Source of the DNA: an uncultured Eubacteriales bacterium
Lineage (GTDB): Bacteria > Bacillota > Clostridia > TANB77 > CAG-508
Direction of reading: 5' to 3'
NCBI GenBank assembly: GCA_902492015.1
Contig: CABUJR010000002.1
Span: forward strand, 1-64,000
Length of the DNA: 64,000 bases
Shown: positions 18,509 through 25,624 of the stretch, in pieces
How the letters are laid out: each line of letters opens with the position of its first letter
Position numbering within the stretch: the first letter of the stretch is position 1
Made by a program: the position numbers and the translations under genes
The notes under the pieces: model-generated
Databases searched by the model: none
What the model saw: the letters and a program-made list of their open reading frames with translations, nothing else
Told to the model about the DNA's origin: nothing

Positions 18509-18561
18509 TAGAGTACTTTTGAAGTGCTATAACATACTAGAGTACTTTCTTCGAAAGAACT
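18509..18561 (-). other. Candidate oriT of MobV type
   Basis: Read on the minus strand, AGTTCTTTC-GAA-GAAAGTACT forms a hairpin (18541-18561). It is followed after one base by TAGTATG and TTATAGC (18526-18539). This is the layout of the pMV158 oriT, where a hairpin with loop GAAT is followed by TAGTG TG/TTATAC with the nick between G and T. The nick would fall between 18533 and 18532. TAGAGTACTTT is also directly repeated (18509-18519, 18538-18548). It lies about 70-120 bases upstream of mob in the expected orientation. Confidence 0.7.
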
Positions 18562-18568
18562 CTGTATG

Positions 18569-18589
18569 ATTAGGGGGATTTCCCCTAAT
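18569..18589. repeat. G-rich inverted repeat beside oriT
   Basis: ATTAGGGG (18569-18576) and CCCCTAAT (18582-18589) form a perfect 8-bp stem with a five-base loop, an unusual G/C block in this AT-rich region. It may be part of the oriT/relaxosome region or a regulator site for mob. Confidence 0.55.
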
Positions 18590-18600
18590 AACCCCTTGGA

Positions 18601-18780
18601 CTTAATTAATTTAGTAATATTTAAACTTTTTCAAAGTTAAATATTAAAATTAATTAAGTATAAAATAATCTCCGAAATATATTTGAAAAATATTCAAGTA
18701 TATTCGTTAGCTTATTTTATTTACTAAAATTCGAGTTTGAAACTGAATTTTAGTAAGAGAATAATTATAAATAATTATTC
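18601..18780. repeat. Four consecutive hairpins (possible single-strand origin or structured RNA)
   Basis: Stems lie side by side: 18601-18624 with 18637-18658, 18663-18686 with 18694-18717 (imperfect), 18721-18732 with 18745-18756 (perfect 12 bp, plus a nested AGTTT/AAACT), and 18759-18768 with 18771-18780 (perfect 10 bp). They occupy part of the 795-base gene-free region 18441-19235. The rest of that region shows AGCATTA/TAATGCT near 18800 and nothing clearly coding. Confidence 0.6.
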
Positions 18781-19235
18781 TTTTTCAGCCATACTTTGTG
18801 AGCATTATTAAGTAATGCTTAAGTAGGAGATAGAGCATAAATAATCGCCGTCCCTTCTATTAAAATTTTGATGCTTACGCCGGGGAAAAAACTTTGCTTT
18901 TGTTTAAAAAGTAGTAACAAATAACGCTGAAAGGTTTTGAAAAGTCTTGAAAAGTACTAAAGAATACCCCCTAAAACGCACGAAATACACAAAACATAAA
19001 CTGTTTTGTGTATTCGTAAATACAAAATATTCAATTATTTAAAATTTTCTAACACAAATAAAAACTGTTTTTGGGTACAATAAATCAATATATAATATAG
19101 CACAAAAATATGTTAATTTCAAGTGGTGGTTTTGAATAGTTATCCATGATGTTAGGTTTTTATTTACGTATAATTGAATATTAATAAAAAATATAATATA
19201 ATCATAATGAATTATAAAATTTTTGGGAGAAATTT

Positions 19236-19988
19236 ATGAAAAAAAGTATTAAATTGATAATTTTAATTTTACTGTTATTTATAGGATTGATTTTATTAAC
19301 AGGATGTTCTACAGAAAATAGTATTACAGCAAATAATACTATAATAGAAAATATAGAAAATTTAAATATTGATTATAAAGATGCGGAATCTATAGAGAAA
19401 GATTTAAATGACGGTATTGATGTAAAAGGAAAAATTGTAAAATTTATCGTATCAGAATATGCTCCAGATTCAGTTTTAGGATATAATGCTCATTCAGGTG
19501 AACATTTAAATTTTATTTCAAAAAATGATTTAAATTTAAAAAGTAATGATGAGATTATTGGAAAAGTTATATCTACAAGTAAATTTTTGGGATCTTGGGT
19601 TATAAATTATGATATCTTAAAAATAAATCCTACTGAGAAAGGTGTTTCTGAAGAAAAAAACATTGATATTGTAAATGAAACAAAGACAGAAAATGTTATA
19701 GAAGAAGTTATTAATTCAACTGAATCAACAGAAATAAAAGAAACTACGAAAATAAATAATAATAATAATACAGAAGAAACACAAAAGTCTATTACAAGTT
19801 CAAATTCACAAACAAATATGTCACAAGTTAATACTTCAACAATACAAAATTCTGATTTAGTTTGGATTCCACAAAGTGGAACAAAATATCATAGCAAATC
19901 ATCTTGTAGTAAAATGAAAAATCCTACACAAGTAACAAGAGCTACAGCTGAATCAAGAGGATATACTGCATGTAAAAAATGCTATTAG
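19236..19988 (+). CDS. Lipoprotein with OB-like and Cys-rich C-terminal domains
   Basis: A type II signal peptide ends in the lipobox LLTGC (Cys about residue 24), so the mature protein is anchored outside the membrane. Residues 45-125 (EKDLNDGIDVKGKIVKFIV ... GKVISTSKFLGSW) look like an OB-fold tRNA_anti-like domain. A Thr/Asn/Glu-rich linker follows. The last 40 residues, KYHSKSSCSKMKNPTQ ... GYTACKKCY, are a small Cys-containing module found at the ends of many clostridial surface proteins. Function unknown. GGGAG site upstream. Confidence 0.8.
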   Translation: MKKSIKLIILILLLFIGLILLTGCSTENSITANNTIIENIENLNIDYKDAESIEKDLNDGIDVKGKIVKFIVSEYAPDSVLGYNAHSGEHLNFISKNDLNLKSNDEIIGKVISTSKFLGSWVINYDILKINPTEKGVSEEKNIDIVNETKTENVIEEVINSTESTEIKETTKINNNNNTEETQKSITSSNSQTNMSQVNTSTIQNSDLVWIPQSGTKYHSKSSCSKMKNPTQVTRATAESRGYTACKKCY

Positions 19989-20178
19989 GAAAATAATGAA
20001 TAAGAAAATTAAAATTATTGTTATAAATTGTATAAAAGTATAAGAAATGGTATTTTTTGTAGTATATTTTTCATTACAAAATATGATTTAAAAGCTAAAA
20101 TACTTTTAATTAATATCATTTGAGCATTGTTATGTTATTTTAAATTGTTGATTAATTTTTAACAGAATAGAATACTTT

Positions 20179-20202
20179 CCCAACACTTTTCCCAACAAAA
20201 AT
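20179..20202. repeat. CCAACACTTTTCCCAACAAAA motif copy (internal)
   Basis: This motif in the 355-base gene-free stretch 19989-20343 closely matches CCAACACTTTACTCAACAAAA at 24011-24031, next to attR. A looser form, CAACATTTCTCAACG, lies at 13521-13535 beside attL. These could be integrase arm-binding sites. Nothing else distinctive is seen in this stretch apart from the presumed promoter of the next gene. Confidence 0.4.
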
Positions 20203-20343
20203 AGAGAAAAGTATGAATATATAAGTAAAATATCTGGTTATCCACTCAAAAAAGGCACTTTTTAAAGTATCTTTTGTTATATTTATTGAGAATTTAGACA
20301 TTTTATGATATAAATTATGTATTAAATAATGGGAGAAAAATTT

Positions 20344-21367
20344 ATGGAATTATTTAAGAAATTCGATAAAACAATTTTTTATAAGCAAGATAATGAATTA
20401 GAATATCAAATTAAAGCTTTAAAGAAGATTAATGCTGAATTTCCATGTAATGATAAAATTCGGACAAAAGTTAAAACTATGTGAATTAGGATTAAAAGGT
20501 GAAAAAGAAATTGAATTTGAATTAAAAAATTCAAATATTGGAATGTATGTATTACATGATATTAATATGAAATATGAAGATTTAACAGCACAAATAGACT
20601 ACATAGTTATTACCCCAGCAAGTATGTATTTTATAGAATGCAAAAATCTGGTAGGGAATATAAGAGTTAATAGTAGAGGAGAATTTATTAGAGAATATAT
20701 ATATAATAAGAGAAAAGTGAAAGAAGGAATTTATTCTCCTATAAGACAAGCAGAAAGACATATTGAAATATTTAAAAAAATATGGAATAGTAAAAATAAC
20801 AAGTTAATTAATAAGTTACAAATGAAAAATTTTGACAAATGGTGTAAATACATTGTTGTAATGACTAATCCGAAAAGTATATTGGATATAAAATCAGCAC
20901 CTAAAGAAATTAAAAATAAAATAATTCGTTCAGATAATTTAGTAAAATATTTACAAAACGATGTAAATAATACAGATAAAAATATGAGATATACGGAAAA
21001 AGAAATGAAAGACAATGCTTTTGGAATTATGAATAATTACAATGAGATTATAGATAGAGATTATGAACAAGAATTAAGAAAATGGCTACAAAATAGTATA
21101 TCACTAGAAAACTCATTAAATAAAATTGATGATAGTTGTAAAGACAATATAGCAGAATTATTAAAAGAAGAGTTAAAAGATTTTAGAAGAGTAACTTCAA
21201 CAGAAAAGAATATACCAGCATATTATATTTTTAATAATGATGAATTAGAAAAATTAGTAAAATATAGACCTAAAAATATTACAGAACTTAAGAATTTAAA
21301 AATTCTATCAGATATTAAAATAAAGATTCATGGACAAAAAATTGTTGAGATTATAAATAATGTATAG
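20344..21367 (+). CDS. NERD-domain protein, reading frame shifts +1 at CGGA (20461-20464)
   Basis: The gene starts at ATG 20344 with GGGAG upstream. After 39 codons the zero frame meets CGG at 20461 and stops at TGA 20482. From GGA at 20462 the +1 frame continues to the stop at 21365. Joined, it reads ...NDKI-G-QKLKLCELGLKGEK..., about 340 residues. The NERD (nuclease-related) signatures are GLKGEKEIEFELKN, TAQIDYIVITPASMYFIECK (D...E-x-K). NERD proteins are thought to act in DNA processing or plasmid-borne functions. A start at 20432 lacks a ribosome site. Either a decayed gene or, more interestingly, one read through a four-base codon, as in priA. Confidence 0.72.
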
Positions 21368-21444
21368 AAATGAAATAATAAACAAGTAGAAAATTTTAAC
21401 TTTTTATGTTATAATCTAATAAATGTTAAATGGGAGGTAGAAAT

Positions 21445-21789
21445 ATGCCTAATAAATTAAAAAATATTTTAGATGAATATGTTCAAGGATTATTTAAAAT
21501 TATTGGAGATGATTTAGAACAAATAATTTTATATGGTTCTTATGCTCGTGGAGAACAAAGTAATAATAAAGAAGTAAGCGATATAGATATAATGATTTTG
21601 GTAAAAACTGAAAACAATGAAATTAAAAATTTAGAAAGAAAAATTTTAGATTATAGTTATGATTTAGATTTACAGTATAATATAGTATTATCACCTATAG
21701 TGGAAAATATAGATACTTTTAATAGTAGGACAAAATATATTCCATTTTATAAAAATGTTTTGAAAGAAGGTGTTTTATTAAATGGATAG
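21445..21789 (+). CDS. MNT-type nucleotidyltransferase (antitoxin of an MNT-HEPN pair)
   Basis: A 114-residue minimal nucleotidyltransferase. The active site is GSYARGEQ followed by SDIDIMIL (G-S ... D-x-D). In MntA-HepT systems this enzyme adds nucleotides to the HEPN toxin and inactivates it. GGGAGG is correctly spaced for the ATG at 21445, so the ATG at 21430 is rejected. Its end overlaps the next gene by 8 bases, typical of a toxin-antitoxin pair. Confidence 0.87.
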   Translation: MPNKLKNILDEYVQGLFKIIGDDLEQIILYGSYARGEQSNNKEVSDIDIMILVKTENNEIKNLERKILDYSYDLDLQYNIVLSPIVENIDTFNSRTKYIPFYKNVLKEGVLLNG

Positions 21790-22180
21790 TAATGAAATTA
21801 AAGCACTTTCAAATTATAGGCTTGAACAAGCAAAAGAAAATTTAGAAGAAGCAACAGCGTTAGCAGATATTAATAAATATAAAGGAGCTAGTAATAGGGC
21901 TTACTATGCAATTTTTCATGCAATAAAAGCAATTTTGGCATTAGAAGAAGTTGATTTTAAAAAGCATTCTTCTGTAATAGCATACTTTAATAAAAATTAT
22001 ATTAGTACAAATATATTTTCAAAAGATTTAGGAAAAAGAGTTAGTAATGCTAGATATTTTAGAGAAAAAAGCGATTATGTAGATTTTTATATTATTACAA
22101 AAGAAGAATGCGAAGAACAAATTGAAACAGCGAAAGAAATGATAAGTTTAGCTGAAAATTATTTAAATAATGAAAAATAA
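21782..22180 (+). CDS. HEPN-domain protein (probable RNase toxin)
   Basis: A 132-residue all-helical HEPN protein. The core SNRAYYAIFHAIKAILALE contains R-x6-H, the RNase motif of HEPN toxins, followed by KKHSSVIAYFNKNY. HEPN toxins cleave tRNA or mRNA. The start codon lies within the end of the MNT gene, so translation is coupled and the partner is always made first. It stabilises mobile elements or gives phage defence in known relatives. Confidence 0.85.
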   Translation: MDSNEIKALSNYRLEQAKENLEEATALADINKYKGASNRAYYAIFHAIKAILALEEVDFKKHSSVIAYFNKNYISTNIFSKDLGKRVSNARYFREKSDYVDFYIITKEECEEQIETAKEMISLAENYLNNEK

Positions 22181-22221
22181 TATAAAAACAAAACTTAGAA
22201 GCGATATACTATAAATTAAAT

Positions 22222-22257
22222 AAAAAGGAAGTTCAGCTTAATGTTGAACTTCTTTTT
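22222..22257. terminator. Bidirectional terminator
   Basis: AAAAAGGAAGTTCAGC pairs with GTTGAACTTCTTTTTT. It lies between the convergent HEPN and XRE genes and overlaps the last base of the XRE stop. Confidence 0.85.
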
Positions 22258-22493
22258 TAATCTTGTTCTGCAGTATCAAATATCGAATCTGAAAAAAAAT
22301 CTTTTAAAGTAATATCAAACCCATTACAGATATGCAAAAGTGTATCTATTTTTATTAGTTCTGTTTTTCCTGACATAAAAGTACTAATTGTTGAACATGG
22401 GATTCCAGAGTATTTACATAAGTCCCACACTTTCATATTTTTTTCTTTTAAATAGTATTTAATTCTTTTTCGAATTGCATCTGATAATTTCAT
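22257..22493 (-). CDS. Cro/C1-type (XRE) helix-turn-helix regulator
   Basis: A 78-residue single-domain repressor. The HTH is MKVWDLCKYSGIPCSTISTF followed by MSGKTELIKIDTLLHICNGF. Such small XRE proteins are usually repressors of mobile-element genes. It is divergent from the zinc-ribbon gene, and the shared intergenic region holds a large inverted repeat with a third half-site (22555-22615), a likely operator. Confidence 0.88.
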   Translation of the reverse strand: MKLSDAIRKRIKYYLKEKNMKVWDLCKYSGIPCSTISTFMSGKTELIKIDTLLHICNGFDITLKDFFSDSIFDTAEQD

Positions 22494-22554
22494 AAAAATT
22501 TTCTCCTAGAAATATCTTATGTAAAAATCATAGCAAATATTCAAACTAGACCAC

Positions 22555-22615
22555 TTTGGCGAATTGAAAAAACAAAATAAAATTTCAATGTACCAAAGTA
22601 GTTTGGTGTATTGAA
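22555..22615. promoter_or_regulatory. Operator-like repeats between the XRE gene and the zinc-ribbon gene
   Basis: TTCAATGTACCAAA (22584-22597) and TTTGGTGTATTGAA (22602-22615) form an inverted repeat matching at 12 of 14 positions. A third half-site, TTTGGCGAATTGAA (22555-22568), matches the second at 12 of 14. The arrangement suggests cooperative repressor binding, most likely by the adjacent XRE protein. Confidence 0.68.
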
Positions 22616-22672
22616 ATAAATTTTTAAATATGTTATTATTTGTTTATGAAGTAATTTAAGGAGGATTTTACT

Positions 22673-23317
22673 ATGGCAATGAAAAAATGCAAAGAATGTG
22701 GCGAAGAGATTAGCTCATCGGCAAAAAAATGTCCAAAATGTGGAAAGGATCAAAGAAACTTTTTTATGAAACATCCAGTTTTATATACAATATTGATATT
22801 GGTTGTTTTAGGATTATTTATAGGAGGTTCAGATAAAACAACTAATACTGCGAAGACAACGCTAACAACAGGAGAAAATGAAGTTGTATCAACTGCTACG
22901 ACAAGTGATAATACAGAAACAAAAACACCAGAGAAAAAATCATATAGTGTAGGCGAAATTTATGAAGATAATTACATGGCCATAAAATATGTTTCAGTAG
23001 ATGATGATTTTAAAGGATATAGCAAATATGCTGATATAAAATCTGGCTATAAGGTTATAAAAGCAGAATTTGAATTTGAAAATGTTTCTACTACAGATCA
23101 ACTAGCTTCCAGCTATGATTTTACTTGTTATGCAGATGGATATGATTGTGAATCTTTTTATAGTGTTGATGATTCTAGTTTTTCTTCTTCATTATCTGTT
23201 GGAAAGAAAACAAAAGGAAATGTTTATTTTGAAGTTCCTATAGATGCAACAAGAATCGTTATAGAATATGAAACAGATTATTGGAATAGTGAACATATTG
23301 AATTTGTTGTAAAATAA
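22673..23317 (+). CDS. Zinc-ribbon membrane protein with extracellular DUF4352-like domain
   Basis: A 214-residue protein. Residues 4-23 are a zinc ribbon (MKKCKECGEE ... KKCPKCGK), residues ~36-52 a transmembrane helix (YTILILVVLGLFIGG), then a Thr-rich linker and a beta-sandwich like DUF4352/DUF5067 (YKVIKAEFEFENVSTTDQ ... VYFEVPIDATRIVIEYE). The domain order implies an extracellular ligand-binding sandwich with a cytoplasmic zinc ribbon. AAGGAGG ribosome site. It is probably cotranscribed with the lipoprotein 29 bases downstream. Confidence 0.78.
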   Translation: MAMKKCKECGEEISSSAKKCPKCGKDQRNFFMKHPVLYTILILVVLGLFIGGSDKTTNTAKTTLTTGENEVVSTATTSDNTETKTPEKKSYSVGEIYEDNYMAIKYVSVDDDFKGYSKYADIKSGYKVIKAEFEFENVSTTDQLASSYDFTCYADGYDCESFYSVDDSSFSSSLSVGKKTKGNVYFEVPIDATRIVIEYETDYWNSEHIEFVVK

Positions 23318-23346
23318 ATTATTTTTTATTTTTAAGGAGTAATAAA

Positions 23347-23937
23347 ATGAAAATTATTAAAAAAATATTATTATTTGTAATGATTAGTTCTATGTTAGTA
23401 TTATTAACTGGTTGTTCAAATAATGAAAATATTACACAAAATAATGAAACAACTAAAATAGGTGTTGATGAAGGATTATTAACAGTAGAAATAACAATTC
23501 CAGCTGATTTTTTAGAAGGACAAACACAAGAAGATTTAGATTCTATAGCTAAAGAAAAAGGCTATGAATCAATAAAATTAAATTCTGATGGTAGTGCTAC
23601 ATATAAAATGACAAAAACACAACATAAAAAAATGTTGGAAGAGATGGCTGATGGTTTTAATAAATCTTTTGATGAAATGGTTGCTTCTGAAGATTATCCA
23701 AATTTTACTGAAATAAAATCTAATGATAACTTTACTGATTTTACAATTAAAACTAAAAGTACAGAATTAGATTTTAATGAATCTTTTTCAGTAATGACTT
23801 TTTATTTATGTGGCGGTATGTATAATGTATATAGTGGTGAAGATGTAGATAATATTCATGTCAAATTTATAAATGACTCAACAGGAGAAGTAATTTCTGA
23901 GTCAAATTCTAAGGATATGGCTGAAACTGAAAAATAA
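23347..23937 (+). CDS. Lipoprotein of unknown function (last gene of the element)
   Basis: A 196-residue lipoprotein with signal peptide and lipobox LLTGC (Cys near residue 23). The core VEITIPADFLEGQTQEDLDS ... YESIKLNSDGSATYKM is a pattern I associate with clostridial lipoproteins of unknown function. AAGGAG precedes the ATG. A strong terminator follows at 24050, near the right end of the element. Confidence 0.78.
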   Translation: MKIIKKILLFVMISSMLVLLTGCSNNENITQNNETTKIGVDEGLLTVEITIPADFLEGQTQEDLDSIAKEKGYESIKLNSDGSATYKMTKTQHKKMLEEMADGFNKSFDEMVASEDYPNFTEIKSNDNFTDFTIKTKSTELDFNESFSVMTFYLCGGMYNVYSGEDVDNIHVKFINDSTGEVISESNSKDMAETEK

Positions 23938-24049
23938 AATATTTTTTAGAATATCATAATAAGCAATAAAGAATATTATTTAATTTATTTTTTGATAATA
24001 AATAATTTTGCCAACACTTTACTCAACAAAATCAAAAATAAAACCTTGA

Positions 24050-24080
24050 AACCCTTGCAAATAGCAAGGGTTAATTTTTT
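24050..24080 (+). terminator. Terminator at the right end of the element
   Basis: AACCCTTGC (24050-24058) pairs perfectly with GCAAGGGTT (24064-24072), followed by AATTTTTT. It ends four bases before attR. Confidence 0.88.
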
Positions 24081-24083
24081 GAC

Positions 24084-24115
24084 TTCTGGCTACCCGCTCC
24101 ACTTGAGCTGATTTT
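24084..24115. repeat. attR of the mobilizable element
   Basis: TTCTGGCTACCCGCTCCACT repeats the tRNA-Gly 3' end with one mismatch to attL, then three mismatched bases, then GCTGATTTT. The G in place of C just left of the identical core marks the element-derived arm. A terminator-like GCTGATTTTT ... AAAAAATCAG hairpin follows, as it does after attL. Confidence 0.83.
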
Positions 24116-24202
24116 TATTGATTTTGAATGAGTTTTTATACTATTCAAATCATCAAAAAATCAGTTTTTTATATTTCCAGAAATTAAACTTAAAACATCA
24201 TG

Positions 24203-24292
24203 GAACTTAAGAATTTGAAAATTTTATCAGATATTAAAATAAAAGTTCATGGAGAAAAAATTATCGAAATTATAAATAAGATATGTAATTAG
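24203..24292 (+). pseudogene. 3' fragment of a second NERD-protein gene
   Basis: Thirty codons ending in TAG encode ELKNLKILSDIKIKVHGEK followed by IIEIINKICN. This closely matches the last ~28 residues of the NERD gene at 20344-21367 (ELKNLKILSDIKIKIHGQK ...). It lies 100 bases outside attR, so it is a remnant of another copy, probably left by a related element inserted at the same tRNA site earlier. Confidence 0.78.
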
Positions 24293-24365
24293 TTTTTGTG
24301 GTTATTTGAATATTTATATAATGATTTTGAAAATCTAAATTAATTAAGGGATATAATATGATAGG

Positions 24366-24476
24366 TTAAAAATATTTGAAGATAAAAATAGTATATGTGA
24401 TGCTAATGCTTTATATAAAGATTTATCCGAGTTTGAAAACGTTAAAAATTGCTTTTCTATGAAAAATATGCTATAA
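24366..24476 (+). pseudogene. Short degenerate coding fragment
   Basis: A 36-codon open stretch reading LKIFEDKNSICDANALYKDL ... without a start or ribosome site. The composition resembles coding sequence of this genome. Probably part of the same decayed element as the NERD fragment. Low certainty. Confidence 0.3.
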
Positions 24477-24494
24477 TAAGTTTATCTGAATTAC

Positions 24495-24575
24495 TTTACA
24501 CAGCAAAGTACAGAGAAAATAACTCATTTATTTCTGGAGGGCTGTGTAAACCTCCAGAACACCTTTGTTAGGAGG
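24495..24575 (+). promoter_or_regulatory. Structured leader with pseudoknot potential before the 24582 gene
   Basis: TTCTGGAGG (24532-24540) and CCTCCAGAA (24551-24559) form a perfect 9-bp hairpin. Its entire ten-base loop, GCTGTGTAAA (24541-24550), is the exact complement of TTTACACAGC (24495-24504) upstream. CCTCC (24551-24555) could instead pair with the Shine-Dalgarno GGAGG (24571-24575). This allows mutually exclusive structures that expose or hide the ribosome site. Confidence 0.55.
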
Positions 24576-24581
24576 ACTAGT

Positions 24582-24815
24582 ATGGTAAGGGCTATTGTTT
24601 TTGAAAAGAATGGAGAAATTCGGTTAGCAACATTAGTCGATGAATCCAAGCATGTGTCGAGGGAAAATTTGAAGGATTTTATTCCGTGCCCTGAAGAGAT
24701 TTTAGCATTGGTGCCGAAAGATCTTGTGGAATTTTGCCAAGAAACGGCGACACAGTATCTGTACCTTAATGCCGAAGGGCAATGGGAATCGACAACAGAT
24801 TCTTTTTCCGTATAA
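24582..24815 (+). CDS. Small orphan protein of foreign composition
   Basis: A 77-residue acidic protein of unknown function with no membrane segment (MVRAIVFEKNGEIRLATLVD ... CPEEILALVPKDLVEF). Its G+C and codons (GTG, CCG, ACG, GCC, one in-frame CGG) differ sharply from neighbouring genes. GGAGG is six bases before ATG, and the context AGTATGGTAA is shared with the genes at 29421(-) and 46705(-). A folded leader precedes it and a GC-rich terminator follows, so it is a self-contained unit, probably a recent acquisition. Confidence 0.72.
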   Translation: MVRAIVFEKNGEIRLATLVDESKHVSRENLKDFIPCPEEILALVPKDLVEFCQETATQYLYLNAEGQWESTTDSFSV

Positions 24816-24828
24816 TGCGCACATATTT

Positions 24829-24872
24829 CATCCCTGGCTATGTCTAAAAATGTAGTCAGGGATGGATTTTTA
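24829..24872 (+). terminator. Terminator after the 24582 gene
   Basis: CATCCCTG (24829-24836) pairs with CAGGGATG (24857-24864), with further GCTA/TAGT pairing inside, followed by a T-rich run. Confidence 0.85.
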
Positions 24873-24914
24873 TTATGTACAAATAAATATTTAATAAAAA
24901 TTGGAGGAAATATT

Positions 24915-25205
24915 ATGAAACAAATAAGTATTATAATAATAGCATTAATTATTGCTATATCAATAATAATAGTAATAAATATAATATCAACAAACACAGA
25001 ACTTAAAGAAAAAGGAATAGAAATTTTTGGAAGTGATTATTGTAATGAAAAACACAGTAAGTTAGGAGGAGATGCACTTACTGCATGGACTTGTAAATTA
25101 TGTGGATATTCTGATATTAATCCAGATACAGATGTCCCTGTAATTTGTAATAAATGTGCTAATTTAACAGGAAGATGTATGGAGTGTGGAAAATTAGAAA
25201 AATAA
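24915..25205 (+). CDS. Small membrane-anchored zinc-ribbon protein
   Basis: A 96-residue protein. Residues 4-27 are a transmembrane helix. The remainder has three Cys pairs: a split CKLCG and CNKCAN, and the terminal CMECGK, consistent with one or two small zinc sites. GGAGG is correctly spaced to ATG 24915. An in-frame ATG at 24840 lies inside the preceding terminator and is rejected. Function unknown. Confidence 0.7.
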   Translation: MKQISIIIIALIIAISIIIVINIISTNTELKEKGIEIFGSDYCNEKHSKLGGDALTAWTCKLCGYSDINPDTDVPVICNKCANLTGRCMECGKLEK

Positions 25206-25276
25206 CATAAAAGATACATTAATAGATTATTATTTAAAATAAAATGTGAATAAAAATTATATATATTATTTTGTAT

Positions 25277-25300
25277 AAGACGTTTTAGGCGTCTTTTTTT
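25277..25300 (+). terminator. Terminator after the zinc-ribbon gene
   Basis: AAGACG (25277-25282) pairs with CGTCTT (25290-25295), followed by a T-run. Confidence 0.8.
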
Positions 25301-25460
25301 ATTTAGTAGGAAAGTGCTTTGCACTTCCTACTAAATAAAGGCTTACGCCCGATATTGCACACAAGTTTTTTAAAAAAACTTGGTAGGGCGAACAAAGACG
25401 TGGACATTTGCATAAAATTTAGTCTTTTGCAATTATCATAATGTCCTCTTTTGTTCTATA
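25301..25460. other. Highly structured gene-free segment
   Basis: Within the 419-base gap 25206-25624, three more dyads follow the terminator. 25301-25317 pairs with 25321-25337 (16 bp, one bulge). CAAGTTTTTT pairs with AAAAAAACTTG (25361-25382), inside an outer GCCC/GGGC pairing. GTGGACATT pairs with AATGTCCTC near 25399 and 25440. No protein start is seen. It could be a small structured RNA or the remnant of a mobile element. The remaining ~160 bases before the sigma gene show nothing distinctive. Confidence 0.45.
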
Positions 25461-25624
25461 ATAGAAAATTTTATTTCATAAAATACTGCATTATAAATTA
25501 TAATAATTAAAAAAGTATATAAATTTTATAAATTAAGTGTAACCTTTTTATAAAATAGACTACTATATAAATGAAAGATATCTTAAGATAAAGAATTATT
25601 CATGAATAAAAGAGGGAAAGGGAT

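Noticed and set aside
18441..19235. Possible replication gene or CRISPR-like array near oriT
   Set aside because: The repeats are inverted, unequal and not spaced like CRISPR units. No replication protein is encoded in the element.
20432..21367. NERD gene starting at ATG 20432 with no frameshift
   Set aside because: There is no ribosome site before 20432, and its first ten residues (MLNFHVMIKF) do not look like the family, whereas the frame from 20344 has a good site and coherent sequence.
24840..24914. Longer start for the zinc-ribbon gene at 24915
   Set aside because: The ATG at 24840 lies within the preceding terminator hairpin, and GGAGG is placed for 24915.
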